Shown in pieces: positions 33,291-41,623 of a stretch of DNA of 64,000 bases (position 1 is the stretch's first letter; each line of letters begins with the position of its first letter). The DNA is from DASYGT01 sp035999365. Lineage in GTDB: Bacteria; Actinomycetota; Actinomycetes; Mycobacteriales; Jatrophihabitantaceae. The stretch spans positions 16,128 through 80,127 of the forward strand of contig DASYGT010000048.1 in the NCBI GenBank assembly GCA_035999365.1, written 5' to 3'. The translations under genes and the position numbers were made by a program. Below the pieces are notes generated by a model, which saw only the letters and a list, made by a program, of their open reading frames with translations, ran no database searches and was not told where the DNA came from.

Positions 33291-34211
33291 TCAGATCACC
33301 ACCTGAACCGCCGAGTGCACGGAACGAAAAACCAGCTTCTCGCGCATTCCGACAAATTCACCGTCGACCTGAACGGGCAACGGTTCGTCGGCCAGCACGG
33401 TGAGGCCGCTCAGATCGTGCGTCACGTGTGCGCCACGCTTGCCGATGTGCGGTGAGTCACCGGACAGCCGAGCCAGGCTCCACAAAATCCCGGCCGTTCC
33501 CATCCGGCGGCGGGCGTAGAGGGCCAGCCCGGATTCGAAATCGGCATCCGGCGTCGGGTGCAGCGGGCGGTTGCCGACGAACGTCCACGGGTCGGCGTTG
33601 GCCACGATCGCGAAGTGGATGTGGTCGAGACTCCTGCCATCGGGCAGCTCGACTTTCAGCCGCGGGTGTCGCCGGTCGGTCCGGAAGAACTGACGCACGC
33701 CGACGCGTGCGTAGAGGGCGTGGGTTGATCGCTTGCCTCGGCGGCGATGGCGTTCGACACCTTCGACGATCGCGGCGTCGAAGCCGATCCCAGCGGCGAA
33801 GGTGAACCAACGGTCGTCGACGTGCCCGAGGCTCACTGCCCGCCGCGACTGCGCGCGCAGTGCCTCGAGCAGTACCCCGGTCGACTCGATCGGATCGTTG
33901 GACAACCCGAGCGCGCGCGCGAAGACGTTGGTCGACCCGGTAGGCACCACACCGAGCGCGGGTACCCGCTCGTGCACGCCGTCGGTGAGCAGGCCGTTGA
34001 CGACCTCGTTGATGGTGCCGTCGCCGCCGAGCGCCACGACGACGTCTGCCCCGTCGCGCATCGCGCGGCACGCGAGTGCTGCGGCATGTCCCCGATTCGC
34101 GGTCTCGACGACTTCCAGCCGCGCCTCGCTGCCGAGTGCGTGCGCGAGGACATCCCGCTCGCGAGCACTGGTGGCGGTGGCGTGGGGGTTGGAGATGACG
34201 ACGACGCGCAC
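33291..34211 (-). CDS. Diacylglycerol/sphingosine-type lipid kinase
   Basis: This 306-residue protein is a DAGK-catalytic-domain lipid kinase. It has VVVISNPHA near the start, the nucleotide loop VVVALGGDGTINEVVNGL, and VPTGSTNVFARALG. A C-terminal part ends in a conserved PVQVDGEFVG. Likely products are phosphatidic acid or a related phospholipid. GTG 34211 is used because homology begins there. A gene of this type flanks whiB1 in mycobacteria too. Confidence 0.88.
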   Translation of the reverse strand: MRVVVISNPHATATSARERDVLAHALGSEARLEVVETANRGHAAALACRAMRDGADVVVALGGDGTINEVVNGLLTDGVHERVPALGVVPTGSTNVFARALGLSNDPIESTGVLLEALRAQSRRAVSLGHVDDRWFTFAAGIGFDAAIVEGVERHRRRGKRSTHALYARVGVRQFFRTDRRHPRLKVELPDGRSLDHIHFAIVANADPWTFVGNRPLHPTPDADFESGLALYARRRMGTAGILWSLARLSGDSPHIGKRGAHVTHDLSGLTVLADEPLPVQVDGEFVGMREKLVFRSVHSAVQVVI

Positions 34212-34245
34212 TGCGCGGACACTACGCGTCGGTAGGGTGGCCGAC

Positions 34246-34647
34246 GTGATCGAGGAGGAACCGCCCGCGCCGCGTGAGGTACGCGCAGCCGCAGGCGTCA
34301 TCGGCGCCGAGAGCCTCGCGCTCTTGATCGGCTCTGCGATCCTCATCATCAAGACCGTCTCCGGCCACCCGCACAGCGTGCCCGGTGCGCTGCTCGGGGC
34401 CGCATTGGCCGTTGCCGGAGCCGTCGCGCTGGCGGCCGGCGCGCGTGGACTGATGCGGCTGAAATCGGCCGCTCGCACGCCGATCGTCGTGCTGCAATTG
34501 CTCGCCCTGCCGGTGTCCTACAGCTTGGCCTTCCAGGCACATCGTGTCGGCTACGGCGGCCCGATTCTGGTCGCCGCCCTCGCCGTGCTGTACCTGCTGT
34601 TCACCCCGCCTGCGCGAACAGCACTCGACCGAGCCCCGCGCGACTGA
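34246..34647 (+). CDS. Integral membrane protein next to whiB1 (Rv3217c-like)
   Basis: This 133-residue protein has four predicted membrane helices (roughly residues 15-35, 45-65, 76-95 and 103-120) and a short acidic N-terminus VIEEEPPAPREV. No enzymatic motif is seen. Position and topology resemble the small membrane protein found near whiB1 in mycobacteria. Function is unknown. Confidence 0.75.
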   Translation: MIEEEPPAPREVRAAAGVIGAESLALLIGSAILIIKTVSGHPHSVPGALLGAALAVAGAVALAAGARGLMRLKSAARTPIVVLQLLALPVSYSLAFQAHRVGYGGPILVAALAVLYLLFTPPARTALDRAPRD

Positions 34648-34749
34648 TCCGCTGCGCTGCGCGGTCTCCATGCAACCCAGCACCTCCGATCGGCGGTCTT
34701 AGTCGCCAGTAGGTCGTCCTGGACCTGCACGATTCGAGATGGAGAACGC

Positions 34750-34932
34750 ATGGTCACACTGCTGCGTACATCGGTAATCGCCCGTCGGATTGCCGCCGGG
34801 ACCCTCATCGCCGCCGCATTCAGCGCTCCGGTAGCGCTCGCGGCCAGTCACGGCACCGCGTCGCACGCGCCGACGACGGTAGCGATGAAGAACTGCGACG
34901 ACGGCGGCGGCTTCGCAGAGTGCAGCTGGTAG
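34750..34932 (+). CDS. Small secreted peptide precursor, 60 residues
   Basis: The frame starts MVTLLRTSVIARRIAAG, followed by a hydrophobic stretch and an ASA-like or LAA cleavage region near residue 32. This leaves a mature peptide of roughly 28 residues ending CDDGGGFAECSW, with two cysteines nine residues apart. GGAGA eight bases upstream of the ATG supports translation. The family is not known to me. The Cys pair suggests a disulfide-stabilised loop. No modification enzyme is nearby. Confidence 0.6.
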   Translation: MVTLLRTSVIARRIAAGTLIAAAFSAPVALAASHGTASHAPTTVAMKNCDDGGGFAECSW

Positions 34933-34985
34933 CACGATCTGCGCCGGTGGGTCGTCGTGCAGACCGCTGGCGACCCGCCGACGTC

Positions 34986-35798
34986 TCAGCCGGTCGGGGT
35001 CTTCGGAGGTGGCTCTTCGGCGCCCAGGTTTGCGCGCAGCCGTTTGAGCCCGCGCGCGACGAGGCGCGAGACCTGCATCTGTGACACGCCGACGATTGCG
35101 GCGATCTCCGTCTGTGTCTTGTTCGCGACGAAGCGCAGCAGCAGGATCTCGCGTTCGGCCTCAGGCAGTTTCGTGATCACATCACGCAGCAGGGCACGCT
35201 GCTCTACCTGCTCGAAGCCCTCGTCGATGACGCCCAGCATCGGATGTTCGGGCACCGATTCGCCGGGAGCCGCAAGCACGTCGAGCGGTACGCCGGAGTA
35301 GGCGCGCGCCGCGTCTAGGGCCTCAACGACGGCCTCCTCGTCAACCTCGATGCGTGCCGCAAGTTCGGCGACGGTCGGGGCCCGGCCCAGCTCTTGGCTG
35401 AGATCGGCGCGCGCGGCATTGAGCGTGGTCTGCAGCTCCTGTGCGCGCCGCGGCACATGGATCAGCCAGCCGGTGTCGCGGAAGTGTCGCTTGATCTCGC
35501 CGAGGATCGTCGGCGTCGCGTAGGTCGAGAACTCCAGGCCGCGCGAGGGGTCGAAGCGGTCGATCGCCTTGAGCAAGCCGATCGCACCCACCTGCACCAA
35601 GTCGTTCATCGGCTCGTTACGGCCGGAGAACCGACGGGCGAGGTACACCACGAGCGGCATGTGCGTCTCGACCAGCTCGTCGCGCAAGGGCTTTCGTCGC
35701 GGGCTGTCCTCGGGCAGCGAATGGAGCTCGGCCAGCATTTGCGCCGCCGCGACATGCCGCTCGGGGTCGCGGCCGGAGGGTCGCGAACCGGATGTCAC
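34986..35798 (-). CDS. sigF: Stress sigma factor of the SigF/SigB family
   Basis: This 270-residue group 3 sigma factor has region 2 (PLVVYLARRFSGRNEPMNDLVQVGAIGLLKAIDRFDPSRGLEFSTYATPTILGEI in outline), region 3 (PRRAQELQTTLNAARADL) and region 4 (ETEIAAIVGVSQMQVSRL-type helix). It belongs to the partner-switching SigB/SigF class. GTG 35798 overlaps the stop of the anti-sigma gene rsbW, the usual order. GAF-PP2C and anti-sigma partners elsewhere may regulate it. Confidence 0.92.
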   Translation of the reverse strand: MTSGSRPSGRDPERHVAAAQMLAELHSLPEDSPRRKPLRDELVETHMPLVVYLARRFSGRNEPMNDLVQVGAIGLLKAIDRFDPSRGLEFSTYATPTILGEIKRHFRDTGWLIHVPRRAQELQTTLNAARADLSQELGRAPTVAELAARIEVDEEAVVEALDAARAYSGVPLDVLAAPGESVPEHPMLGVIDEGFEQVEQRALLRDVITKLPEAEREILLLRFVANKTQTEIAAIVGVSQMQVSRLVARGLKRLRANLGAEEPPPKTPTG

Positions 35799-36196
35799 TG
35801 GGTCGCTGCCTCACGCCGCTTAGACAACGTGATGCCCAGCCGGCCGTCATCGCGGCTGACCTCGACCGAACTCGCGAGAGCCCCGAGCACGGTCCACGCG
35901 AAACCATGACGATCCGGTTCGCCGGTGTCGGACGCGAGGACGCTGGCATGCACCTGCAGGTTGCCCCGCGCCAGTTCGAAGCGAGCGTCGAGGGTCGCGC
36001 CCGTGCCGGCGTGGGGGAGTAGCAGCGCGCTCGCCTCGTCGACGGCCAGCCGCAGATCCTCGATGTCGTCGACGGTGAGATCGCAGCGTGCTGCCAGGGC
36101 GGCGGCGGTGAGGCGCAGTGTCGACACGTAGGCGACGTCGGCAGGAACGCGAACCTCGACGACGTCGCCGTCGGGACGCTCGGTTGGCTGATTCAC
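35795..36196 (-). CDS. rsbW: Anti-sigma factor kinase RsbW/UsfX
   Basis: This 133-residue GHKL-type protein has the N-box DDIEDLRLAVDEASALLL and a C-terminal FAWTVLGALASSVEV and GITLSKRR, close to mycobacterial UsfX. The canonical DxGxG loop of RsbW is not obvious, as in UsfX. It should bind SigF and hold it inactive. GTG 36196 overlaps the phosphatase stop as GTGA. An in-frame ATG 36238 lies inside that gene and is less likely. Confidence 0.88.
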   Translation of the reverse strand: MNQPTERPDGDVVEVRVPADVAYVSTLRLTAAALAARCDLTVDDIEDLRLAVDEASALLLPHAGTGATLDARFELARGNLQVHASVLASDTGEPDRHGFAWTVLGALASSVEVSRDDGRLGITLSKRREAATQ

Positions 36197-36861
36197 CGAG
36201 AACCACCATTTCCGTTCGCAGGATTGGGAATGTTCCATCGATCGATGACGGGGAGGCCGTACTGCGCTCCGAGTACCGACGGTGCTGCTGTCGACAATGC
36301 CAGGTTCGCGCCGCCGGTTGCAGGCAGGCCGATCCAGCGCGCTGCCATGACACGGCTGATGTGACCGTGCGCCACGAGAATCACCGGCCCGCGGTCGAGC
36401 TCACCGGCCGCGCGGAGCAGAACCCGGTCGGCCCGCCGGCTGACCTGTGCGGCGGTTTCTCCGTGGGGGACGCCGTGCGTCCACAACGTCCAGCCCGGCA
36501 CGTCGGCGCGAATGCTGGCGGCCGTCCGCCCCTCGTAGTCCCCGTAGTCCCATTCGGCGAGATCGTCGTCGACATCGTCGACCTCGATGCCGGCCAGTCG
36601 GGCCGTCTCGAGGGCCCGACGCCGGGGGCTGCACAGCACGAGCACCGGGCGGACTTGCGCGAGCATTCCCCCTAGCGCGACGGCCTGGGCGCGGCCGGCC
36701 TCGGTGAGCTCGAGATCCGTGCGCCCGGTGTGGCGACCGGCCTTGCTCCATTCGGTCTCGCCGTGCCGAATGACCCAGAGTGCCGCTGAGTCATCAAGGC
36801 GAGGAGGGATGAAGGCCGACTCCGGATCGGAATCGGCCTTCATGGTCGTACGGTCAGTCAT
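36193..36861 (-). CDS. Histidine phosphatase (phosphoglycerate-mutase-like)
   Basis: This 222-residue protein has the phosphohistidine motif VIRHGETEWS near residue 30, CSPRRRALETA, an acid in AEWDYGDYEGR, and the second His in LVAHGHISRV. The family includes mutases and many phosphatases, and the substrate is open. It lies 16 bases after sodN and overlaps rsbW, so it belongs to the sodN-rsbW-sigF transcript. Confidence 0.87.
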   Translation of the reverse strand: MTDRTTMKADSDPESAFIPPRLDDSAALWVIRHGETEWSKAGRHTGRTDLELTEAGRAQAVALGGMLAQVRPVLVLCSPRRRALETARLAGIEVDDVDDDLAEWDYGDYEGRTAASIRADVPGWTLWTHGVPHGETAAQVSRRADRVLLRAAGELDRGPVILVAHGHISRVMAARWIGLPATGGANLALSTAAPSVLGAQYGLPVIDRWNIPNPANGNGGSR

Positions 36862-36877
36862 CGATGAGCCGTCGGGG

Positions 36878-37276
36878 TCACGCTGCGTTCTTCGTCTCCC
36901 AGAAGATCGAGTCGATCTCGGCGATGAGGTCGAGCAACTTCTGCGCCTCGGCGGGATCTACCGAACCCTTCCCGCCCGCCGCGCCCGCGGCCTTGGTCGC
37001 ACGGTTGAACAGGTCGTGAAGTTGCGGGTACTTCTCGAAGTGCGGGGGCTTGAAGTAGTCGGTCCACAGCACCCAGAGATGGTGTTTCACCAGATCGGCA
37101 CGCTGTTCCTTGATGATCAGCGCACGGGTGCGGAAGACCGGGTCGTCGTTTTCCTGGTACTTCTGCATGATCGCTTTGACGGATTCAGCCTCGATACGGG
37201 CCTGAGCCGGGTCGTACACACCGCAGGGAAGATCGCAGTGCGCGTGGGCGGTAATCGTCGGGCGGACCAGTCGCAT
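36878..37276 (-). CDS. sodN: Nickel superoxide dismutase
   Basis: This 132-residue precursor has a 12-residue propeptide (MRLVRPTITAHA). The mature enzyme then begins with the nickel hook HCDLPCGVYD, in which His1, Cys2 and Cys6 bind nickel once the propeptide is removed. The rest is a four-helix bundle. NiSOD removes superoxide. The maturation protease gene sodX lies divergently 90 bases away. Confidence 0.96.
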   Translation of the reverse strand: MRLVRPTITAHAHCDLPCGVYDPAQARIEAESVKAIMQKYQENDDPVFRTRALIIKEQRADLVKHHLWVLWTDYFKPPHFEKYPQLHDLFNRATKAAGAAGGKGSVDPAEAQKLLDLIAEIDSIFWETKNAA

Positions 37277-37365
37277 CGCTGCAGACCTCCTGATTTCGTG
37301 AATCGGGACACCAGCGATCGACCCTACTCTCGGGCGCGATCGCCGTTACCAGGCAGTATGTCCGC

Positions 37366-37686
37366 GTGCGCGCGGTCCTAATCCCGATCCAGTTCGTGCG
37401 GGTCAGCGGCCCGTCCATGTCGCCCACGCTCCGCGACGGTGACCTCGTGATCGTCCGGCACGGTGCGGCTGTGCGAGCAGGTGACGTGGTGCTCGCGGTC
37501 TTTCGTTCGATGCCCGGGCATCCGGTGCTCAAACGGGCCGTGCGCCCGACTGACGGCGGGTGGTGGCTCGCGTCCGACAATGTTGCCGCAGGCGGAGACA
37601 GCAGGTCGCACGGCATCGCGGATGTGACGGCCCGAGTGCTCGCGCGACGCCGACCCGGCAGTTGGCTGCCCAGGCGGGTGCGCTGA
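37366..37686 (+). CDS. sodX: Nickel superoxide dismutase maturation protease SodX
   Basis: This 106-residue S26 (signal-peptidase-like) protease has the catalytic Ser in VSGPSMSPTLRDGDLV and the Lys in HPVLKRAVRP. It lacks a long membrane anchor, as expected for the enzyme that trims the SodN propeptide in the cytoplasm. The GTG at 37366 is used. The divergent arrangement with sodN is typical for this pair. Confidence 0.9.
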   Translation: MRAVLIPIQFVRVSGPSMSPTLRDGDLVIVRHGAAVRAGDVVLAVFRSMPGHPVLKRAVRPTDGGWWLASDNVAAGGDSRSHGIADVTARVLARRRPGSWLPRRVR

Positions 37687-37830
37687 ACCCCGGTGCCCGA
37701 ATTCACGCTCGCGGGTACGGCGGGCGTGACAGACTCGACGTGAGGGCGAACCCCCGAACGGCGCACATCCGGCCGCCGTAACCTGGCGGCGGCGCACAAT
37801 TCACCAGGCACACCCAGGAAGGCTCCGGCA

Positions 37831-39003
37831 GTGGGGTTCGATGCGAGCAGTGCGGTGTTTCGCGCACACGAGGGCGGCAAGCTCCGCGTACGCAGCACGC
37901 TCCCGCTCGTCGACCGCGAATCTCTGTCGCTGGCCTATACCCCTGGTGTCGCCGAGGTCTGCACCGCGATCGCGGAGGACGAAACACTCGCGAGCACCTA
38001 CACCTGGCGCTCGCGGCTGGTGGCCGTCGTCAGCGACGGAACGGCGGTGCTCGGTCTGGGCAACATCGGACCGGCGGCGGCGCTTCCGGTGATGGAGGGC
38101 AAAGCGGCGCTGTTCAGTGAATTTGCCGGAATCAACGCGGTGCCGATCGTGCTTGCCACCACGGATCCCGACGAGATCGTCGAGACCGTCGTGCGGCTGG
38201 CGCCGTCGTTCGGTGGAATCAACCTCGAGGACATCTCCGCGCCGCGCTGCTTCGAGATCGAGCGCCGCCTGCGTGAGCGGCTCGACATCCCGGTCTTCCA
38301 TGACGACCAGCACGGGACCGCTGTGGTGGTGCTCGCGGCGTTGACCAACGCCGCCACGGTGACCGGACGGCGGCTCGGCGACCTGCGCGTCGTGGTGTCC
38401 GGAGCCGGAGCTGCGGGTGTCGCCTGCACGAAGATGCTGCTCGCCGCCGGCATCGGCGACATCGCGGTAGCCGACTCCCGCGGCGTCCTGCACGGCGGGC
38501 GTGAGGATCTGACCGCAGTGAAGGACGAACTCGCCAAGCTGACCAACCGCTCGGGTCTGGTGGGCTCGATGGTCGACGCCTTGAAAGGCGCAGACGTGTT
38601 CCTCGGAGTGAGCGCCGGCGCGGTAGAGGAAGATGCCGTGGCGACAATGGCCACAGGGTCGATCATCTTCGCGCTGGCGAATCCGAATCCCGAGGTCGAT
38701 CCCGTTGTGGCGCACCGGCATGCCGCGGTCGTCGCCACGGGGCGCAGCGACCTCCCGAACCAGATCAACAACGTGCTCGCATTTCCCGGTATCTTCGCGG
38801 GCGCGTTCGACGCCGGCGCGCGTGCGATCACCGAGAGCATGAAGCTCGCCGCGGCGTCGGCCCTGAGTGGCGTTGTCGGCGATGCGCTCACCCCTGATCA
38901 CATCGTGCCCACGCCGTTCGACGCACGCGTCGCGCCTGCGGTCAGCGCGGCCGTGGCGGCGCAGGCGCGCGCCGACGGGGTTGCCGCCGCCGCTACCCGC
39001 TGA
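37831..39003 (+). CDS. NAD(P)-dependent malic enzyme
   Basis: This 390-residue enzyme decarboxylates malate to pyruvate. Signatures include SLAYTPGVAEVC, VVSDGTAVLGLGNIGP, NLEDISAPRCFEIE, FHDDQHGTAVVVLAAL (metal and catalytic residues) and VVSGAGAAGVACTKML (cofactor loop). It is the short bacterial form without a phosphotransacetylase domain. GTG 37831 has AGGAAGG upstream. Confidence 0.95.
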   Translation: MGFDASSAVFRAHEGGKLRVRSTLPLVDRESLSLAYTPGVAEVCTAIAEDETLASTYTWRSRLVAVVSDGTAVLGLGNIGPAAALPVMEGKAALFSEFAGINAVPIVLATTDPDEIVETVVRLAPSFGGINLEDISAPRCFEIERRLRERLDIPVFHDDQHGTAVVVLAALTNAATVTGRRLGDLRVVVSGAGAAGVACTKMLLAAGIGDIAVADSRGVLHGGREDLTAVKDELAKLTNRSGLVGSMVDALKGADVFLGVSAGAVEEDAVATMATGSIIFALANPNPEVDPVVAHRHAAVVATGRSDLPNQINNVLAFPGIFAGAFDAGARAITESMKLAAASALSGVVGDALTPDHIVPTPFDARVAPAVSAAVAAQARADGVAAAATR

Positions 39004-39015
39004 GCCGCGGCAGAG

Positions 39016-40452
39016 CTAGGCGACGACGAGCTGCCGAGGGATGGCGCCGGACTTGTCCAACCCGGCCCACACGGCAGCCATGCGGCGCACTGCCTCGTCG
39101 AGCCGCTCGGCAGGGAGCGAGAACGGCAGGCGCAGGAATCGCTCCAGCGTCCCGTCGATGCCGAATCGCGAGCCGGGAACGACGAGCACGCCGGCCTGCG
39201 CGGCCAGCAAGGTCAGCTGGGTCGACAGCGGCGCGTCGAGTTCGGCCCATAACGACAGGCCTCCCTGCGGCACCGCTGCCCGCCACTGGGGCAGCTCGCG
39301 GGCGAGTGCCGCCAGGAGTGCATCGCGCTGGGGTCGCAACTCGGTGACCCGCTGTTCGGTGATCGCGTCCAGTCGCGAGAAGAGCTCGGTGGCCACGAGC
39401 TGATCCAGCACCGGGCCGGACATGTCGATCGTCGCGCGCAGCACCGCCAACCGCTGGACCAGCTCGGGTGCCGCGCGTAACCAGCCGACCCGCAACCCGC
39501 CCCAGACCGGTTTGGACAGCGATCCGATGCTGACGACGGCGGGGTCCAGCGCGGCGGCCGGGGTTTCAGACGCGCAGAAGCCGAGGTCGACGAACGACTC
39601 GTCGATCACCACCGTCGTCCCGGTCTGCCGGGCGACCCGGAGGACCTCCCGGCGAGCAGCTTCCCCGATCAGCACTCCGGTCGGGTTGTGAAAATCTGGC
39701 GTCAGGTAGGCGAGTCGTGGTGCCGTCTGGCGCAGCGTGGCTTGCAGCTGCTCGACCTGCCAGCCGCCCTCGGGCGCCATCGGCACCGGCACGACACGCG
39801 AGCCGTTGCCTCGGACCGCGTCCAGCGCACCGGGGTACGTGGGTAGCTCCGTGAGGACTCGGTCGCCTGGGCCGATCAGCAGCCGAAGCAGCAGATCCCA
39901 GCCGTGGAGGGCCCCGTTCGTGACCAAGATCTGGTCGACGCTCGTCGCGACGCCTCGGGAGCGGTATCGCGCGGCGACGGCCTCGCGCAGGACGAGCAGG
40001 CCCGCGGGTTCGTAGCCATCGTCGCGCGCGTACGCGCCGATGCTCGCGAGCGCAGCGGCGATCGCCGGTTCGAGCACGCCGGTAGGTGCCGGCAGCGCGG
40101 CACAGGACAGGTCGATGACGTCTCCCGCCGGAGCCGTGTGCCATCGCGAGAGCGACGGGCGCGCGCGCGACCCGGACGGGACGGTGACGAAGCTGCCGGA
40201 GCCGGTGCGGCTGGCCAGGAACCCATCGCCTCGCAGGCCGTCGTAGGCGGCGGTCACGGTCGCCCGGCTGATGCGTAGTGCGGCGGCGAGTTCGCGCTCG
40301 GAGGGCAGCCGGGTTTCGGTCGCGATACGGCCGTCGAGTACGAGGGCGGTGATTCCGTCGGCCAGCGCCGCGTAGACCGGCCCGGGTTGCGTGCGCAGAT
40401 CCGGCAATAGCGCGGCGAGGGAGCGTCCGCCGATTCGAGAGACTGGTGCCAT
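39016..40452 (-). CDS. MocR-family regulator (GntR HTH plus aminotransferase-like domain)
   Basis: This 478-residue protein has an N-terminal GntR winged helix (LPSERELAAALRISRATVTAAYDGLR) and a fold-type I aminotransferase-like domain with the PLP lysine in SIGSLSKPVWGGLRVGW. MocR proteins sense PLP or its amino acid adducts. The divergent YczE-type membrane gene makes it a YczR-like regulator. ATG 40452 starts just before the conserved part; the frame is open further upstream. Confidence 0.9.
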   Translation of the reverse strand: MAPVSRIGGRSLAALLPDLRTQPGPVYAALADGITALVLDGRIATETRLPSERELAAALRISRATVTAAYDGLRGDGFLASRTGSGSFVTVPSGSRARPSLSRWHTAPAGDVIDLSCAALPAPTGVLEPAIAAALASIGAYARDDGYEPAGLLVLREAVAARYRSRGVATSVDQILVTNGALHGWDLLLRLLIGPGDRVLTELPTYPGALDAVRGNGSRVVPVPMAPEGGWQVEQLQATLRQTAPRLAYLTPDFHNPTGVLIGEAARREVLRVARQTGTTVVIDESFVDLGFCASETPAAALDPAVVSIGSLSKPVWGGLRVGWLRAAPELVQRLAVLRATIDMSGPVLDQLVATELFSRLDAITEQRVTELRPQRDALLAALARELPQWRAAVPQGGLSLWAELDAPLSTQLTLLAAQAGVLVVPGSRFGIDGTLERFLRLPFSLPAERLDEAVRRMAAVWAGLDKSGAIPRQLVVA

Positions 40453-40471
40453 TGGCTCATACTGCCATCTA

Positions 40472-40509
40472 ATTGGTCTGAATGGCATGCCATCGGTGCT
40501 GGATTGGTC
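40472..40509. promoter_or_regulatory. Direct repeats between mocR-type gene and yczE-type gene
   Basis: ATTGGTC occurs at 40472-40478 and 40503-40509, 31 bp apart, which is about three helical turns. TGGCATGC is also repeated at 40483 and 40531. MocR regulators commonly bind direct repeats on one DNA face between themselves and the target gene, so these are operator candidates. Confidence 0.5.
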
Positions 40510-40545
40510 AGCGAATTCGCTCATGTGGACTGGCATGCTCGCCTG

Positions 40546-41199
40546 ATGGTGTCAAACCGGTCCGGTTATCGGCTGGCCATTCGGCTGATCCAGCTGTACG
40601 TCGGGCTCTGGCTGTACGGCCTGTCGGGCGCGCTGCAGGTCAGGTCGACGCTGGGCTTGGACCCGTGGGACGTGCTGCATCAGGGCATCGCCCGACACGC
40701 GGGCATCGCCATCGGCACCGTCCTCATCCTGGTGGGGGCCGCGGTCCTGCTCCTCTGGATACCGCTCAGACAGTGGCCCGGGCTGGGCACGATCAGCAAC
40801 GTCGTGCTCATCGGTGTGTCCATGAACGCCAATCTCGGCTGGCTTCCGCCCGCGCATGCGCTGCCCTGGCGGGTGGTGGACATGCTGACCGGCGTCCTGC
40901 TCTGCGGCATGGCTACAGGCATGTACATCGGGGCGGACTTCGGCCCCGGACCGCGCGACGGGCTGATGACCGGCCTGGTGCGGCGCAGCGGCCGGTCGGT
41001 CCGCATGATCCGGACGGGGATCGAACTCACCGTCCTCGTGATCGGCTGGCTGCTCGGCGGCACGGTAGGCATCGGCACCGTGGTGTTCGCGCTGGCCATC
41101 GGTCCCCTCGCCCAGCTCTTCCTGCCGGTATTTGCACGAAATCGGTTGCCTCCCCCCGGCGTGGGCGACGAAATCCGCGCTGTGACGGCCATGACGTAA
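40546..41199 (+). CDS. YczE/YyaS/YitT-type integral membrane protein
   Basis: This 217-residue protein has five or six membrane helices and the YczE features LGLDPWDVLHQGIARHAGI and YIGADFGPGPRDGLMTGL. The molecular function of YczE proteins is unknown, but they are regularly paired with a MocR regulator (YczR), as here. The ATG at 40546 is used; an upstream ATG at 40504 lies in the regulatory region. Confidence 0.85.
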   Translation: MVSNRSGYRLAIRLIQLYVGLWLYGLSGALQVRSTLGLDPWDVLHQGIARHAGIAIGTVLILVGAAVLLLWIPLRQWPGLGTISNVVLIGVSMNANLGWLPPAHALPWRVVDMLTGVLLCGMATGMYIGADFGPGPRDGLMTGLVRRSGRSVRMIRTGIELTVLVIGWLLGGTVGIGTVVFALAIGPLAQLFLPVFARNRLPPPGVGDEIRAVTAMT

Positions 41200-41273
41200 G
41201 GCGAACTAGCAGTTACCGGCGGTACTAGTTACTGTGGGTTCTGGCAATACAGTCGCAGGGAAGGAGAACCGCG

Positions 41274-41366
41274 ATGCTTGCTGGAACCGGCGTCGGAGCA
41301 GTGATGCTCCTCGTCGCCATTGCGGCTTGCCTGGCAATCTCGATCGTCCAGGGAAGCAAGAACTAG
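41274..41366 (+). CDS. 30-residue single-helix membrane protein
   Basis: The frame MLAGTGVGAVMLLVAIAACL-AISIVQGSKN is almost all one membrane helix with a short basic end. AAGGAGA eight bases upstream of the ATG is a strong ribosome-binding site, and a long perfect terminator hairpin follows 19 bases after the stop. These signals suggest a real, separately expressed small protein. Function is unknown. It may be a membrane-complex subunit or a regulator. Confidence 0.65.
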   Translation: MLAGTGVGAVMLLVAIAACLAISIVQGSKN

Positions 41367-41384
41367 ATAACCCAGTCCCACCAG

Positions 41385-41445
41385 CCGGTTTGGGGAGACT
41401 TGCCGTCGCTAGACGACGCGAACTCTCCCCAAACCGGTTTTTTTT
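41385..41445 (+). terminator. Intrinsic terminator with perfect 14-bp stem and eight T
   Basis: CCGGTTTGGGGAGA (41385-41398) pairs perfectly with TCTCCCCAAACCGG (41424-41437) and is followed by T8 (41438-41445). The loop contains a second small hairpin (CGTCG with CGACG). It ends transcription of the 30-residue gene and protects the convergent DUF6104-kgd operon. Confidence 0.92.
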
Positions 41446-41446
41446 G

Positions 41447-41620
41447 TCAGTCGGGATCGTCGTCGCGCGCCAGCCAGGTCGCGAGCCGGTCCACCGCAAC
41501 CTCGAAGTCCGGATTGGCGTCGACGAACTGCTGCAGCCGCGCGGCGAGCCATTCGATGCTCACCTGCTCCTCGCCTCGTCGCTCGGCGAGTTCCTCGATG
41601 CCCCGGTCGGTGAAGTACAT
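41447..41620 (-). CDS. DUF6104-type small protein, 57 residues
   Basis: The frame begins MYFTDRGIEELAERRGEEQV and ends in an acidic DDDPD. This matches a small actinobacterial family often found near kgd. It is soluble and helical. The ATG lies three bases after the stop of the Gfo/Idh gene, so it is the last gene of the kgd operon. Function is unknown. Confidence 0.78.
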   Translation of the reverse strand: MYFTDRGIEELAERRGEEQVSIEWLAARLQQFVDANPDFEVAVDRLATWLARDDDPD

Positions 41621-41623
41621 CGA

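Noticed and set aside
37831..38901. Large antisense frame over the malic enzyme gene
   Set aside because: The plus strand encodes an intact malic enzyme with all motifs; the antisense translation is low-complexity.
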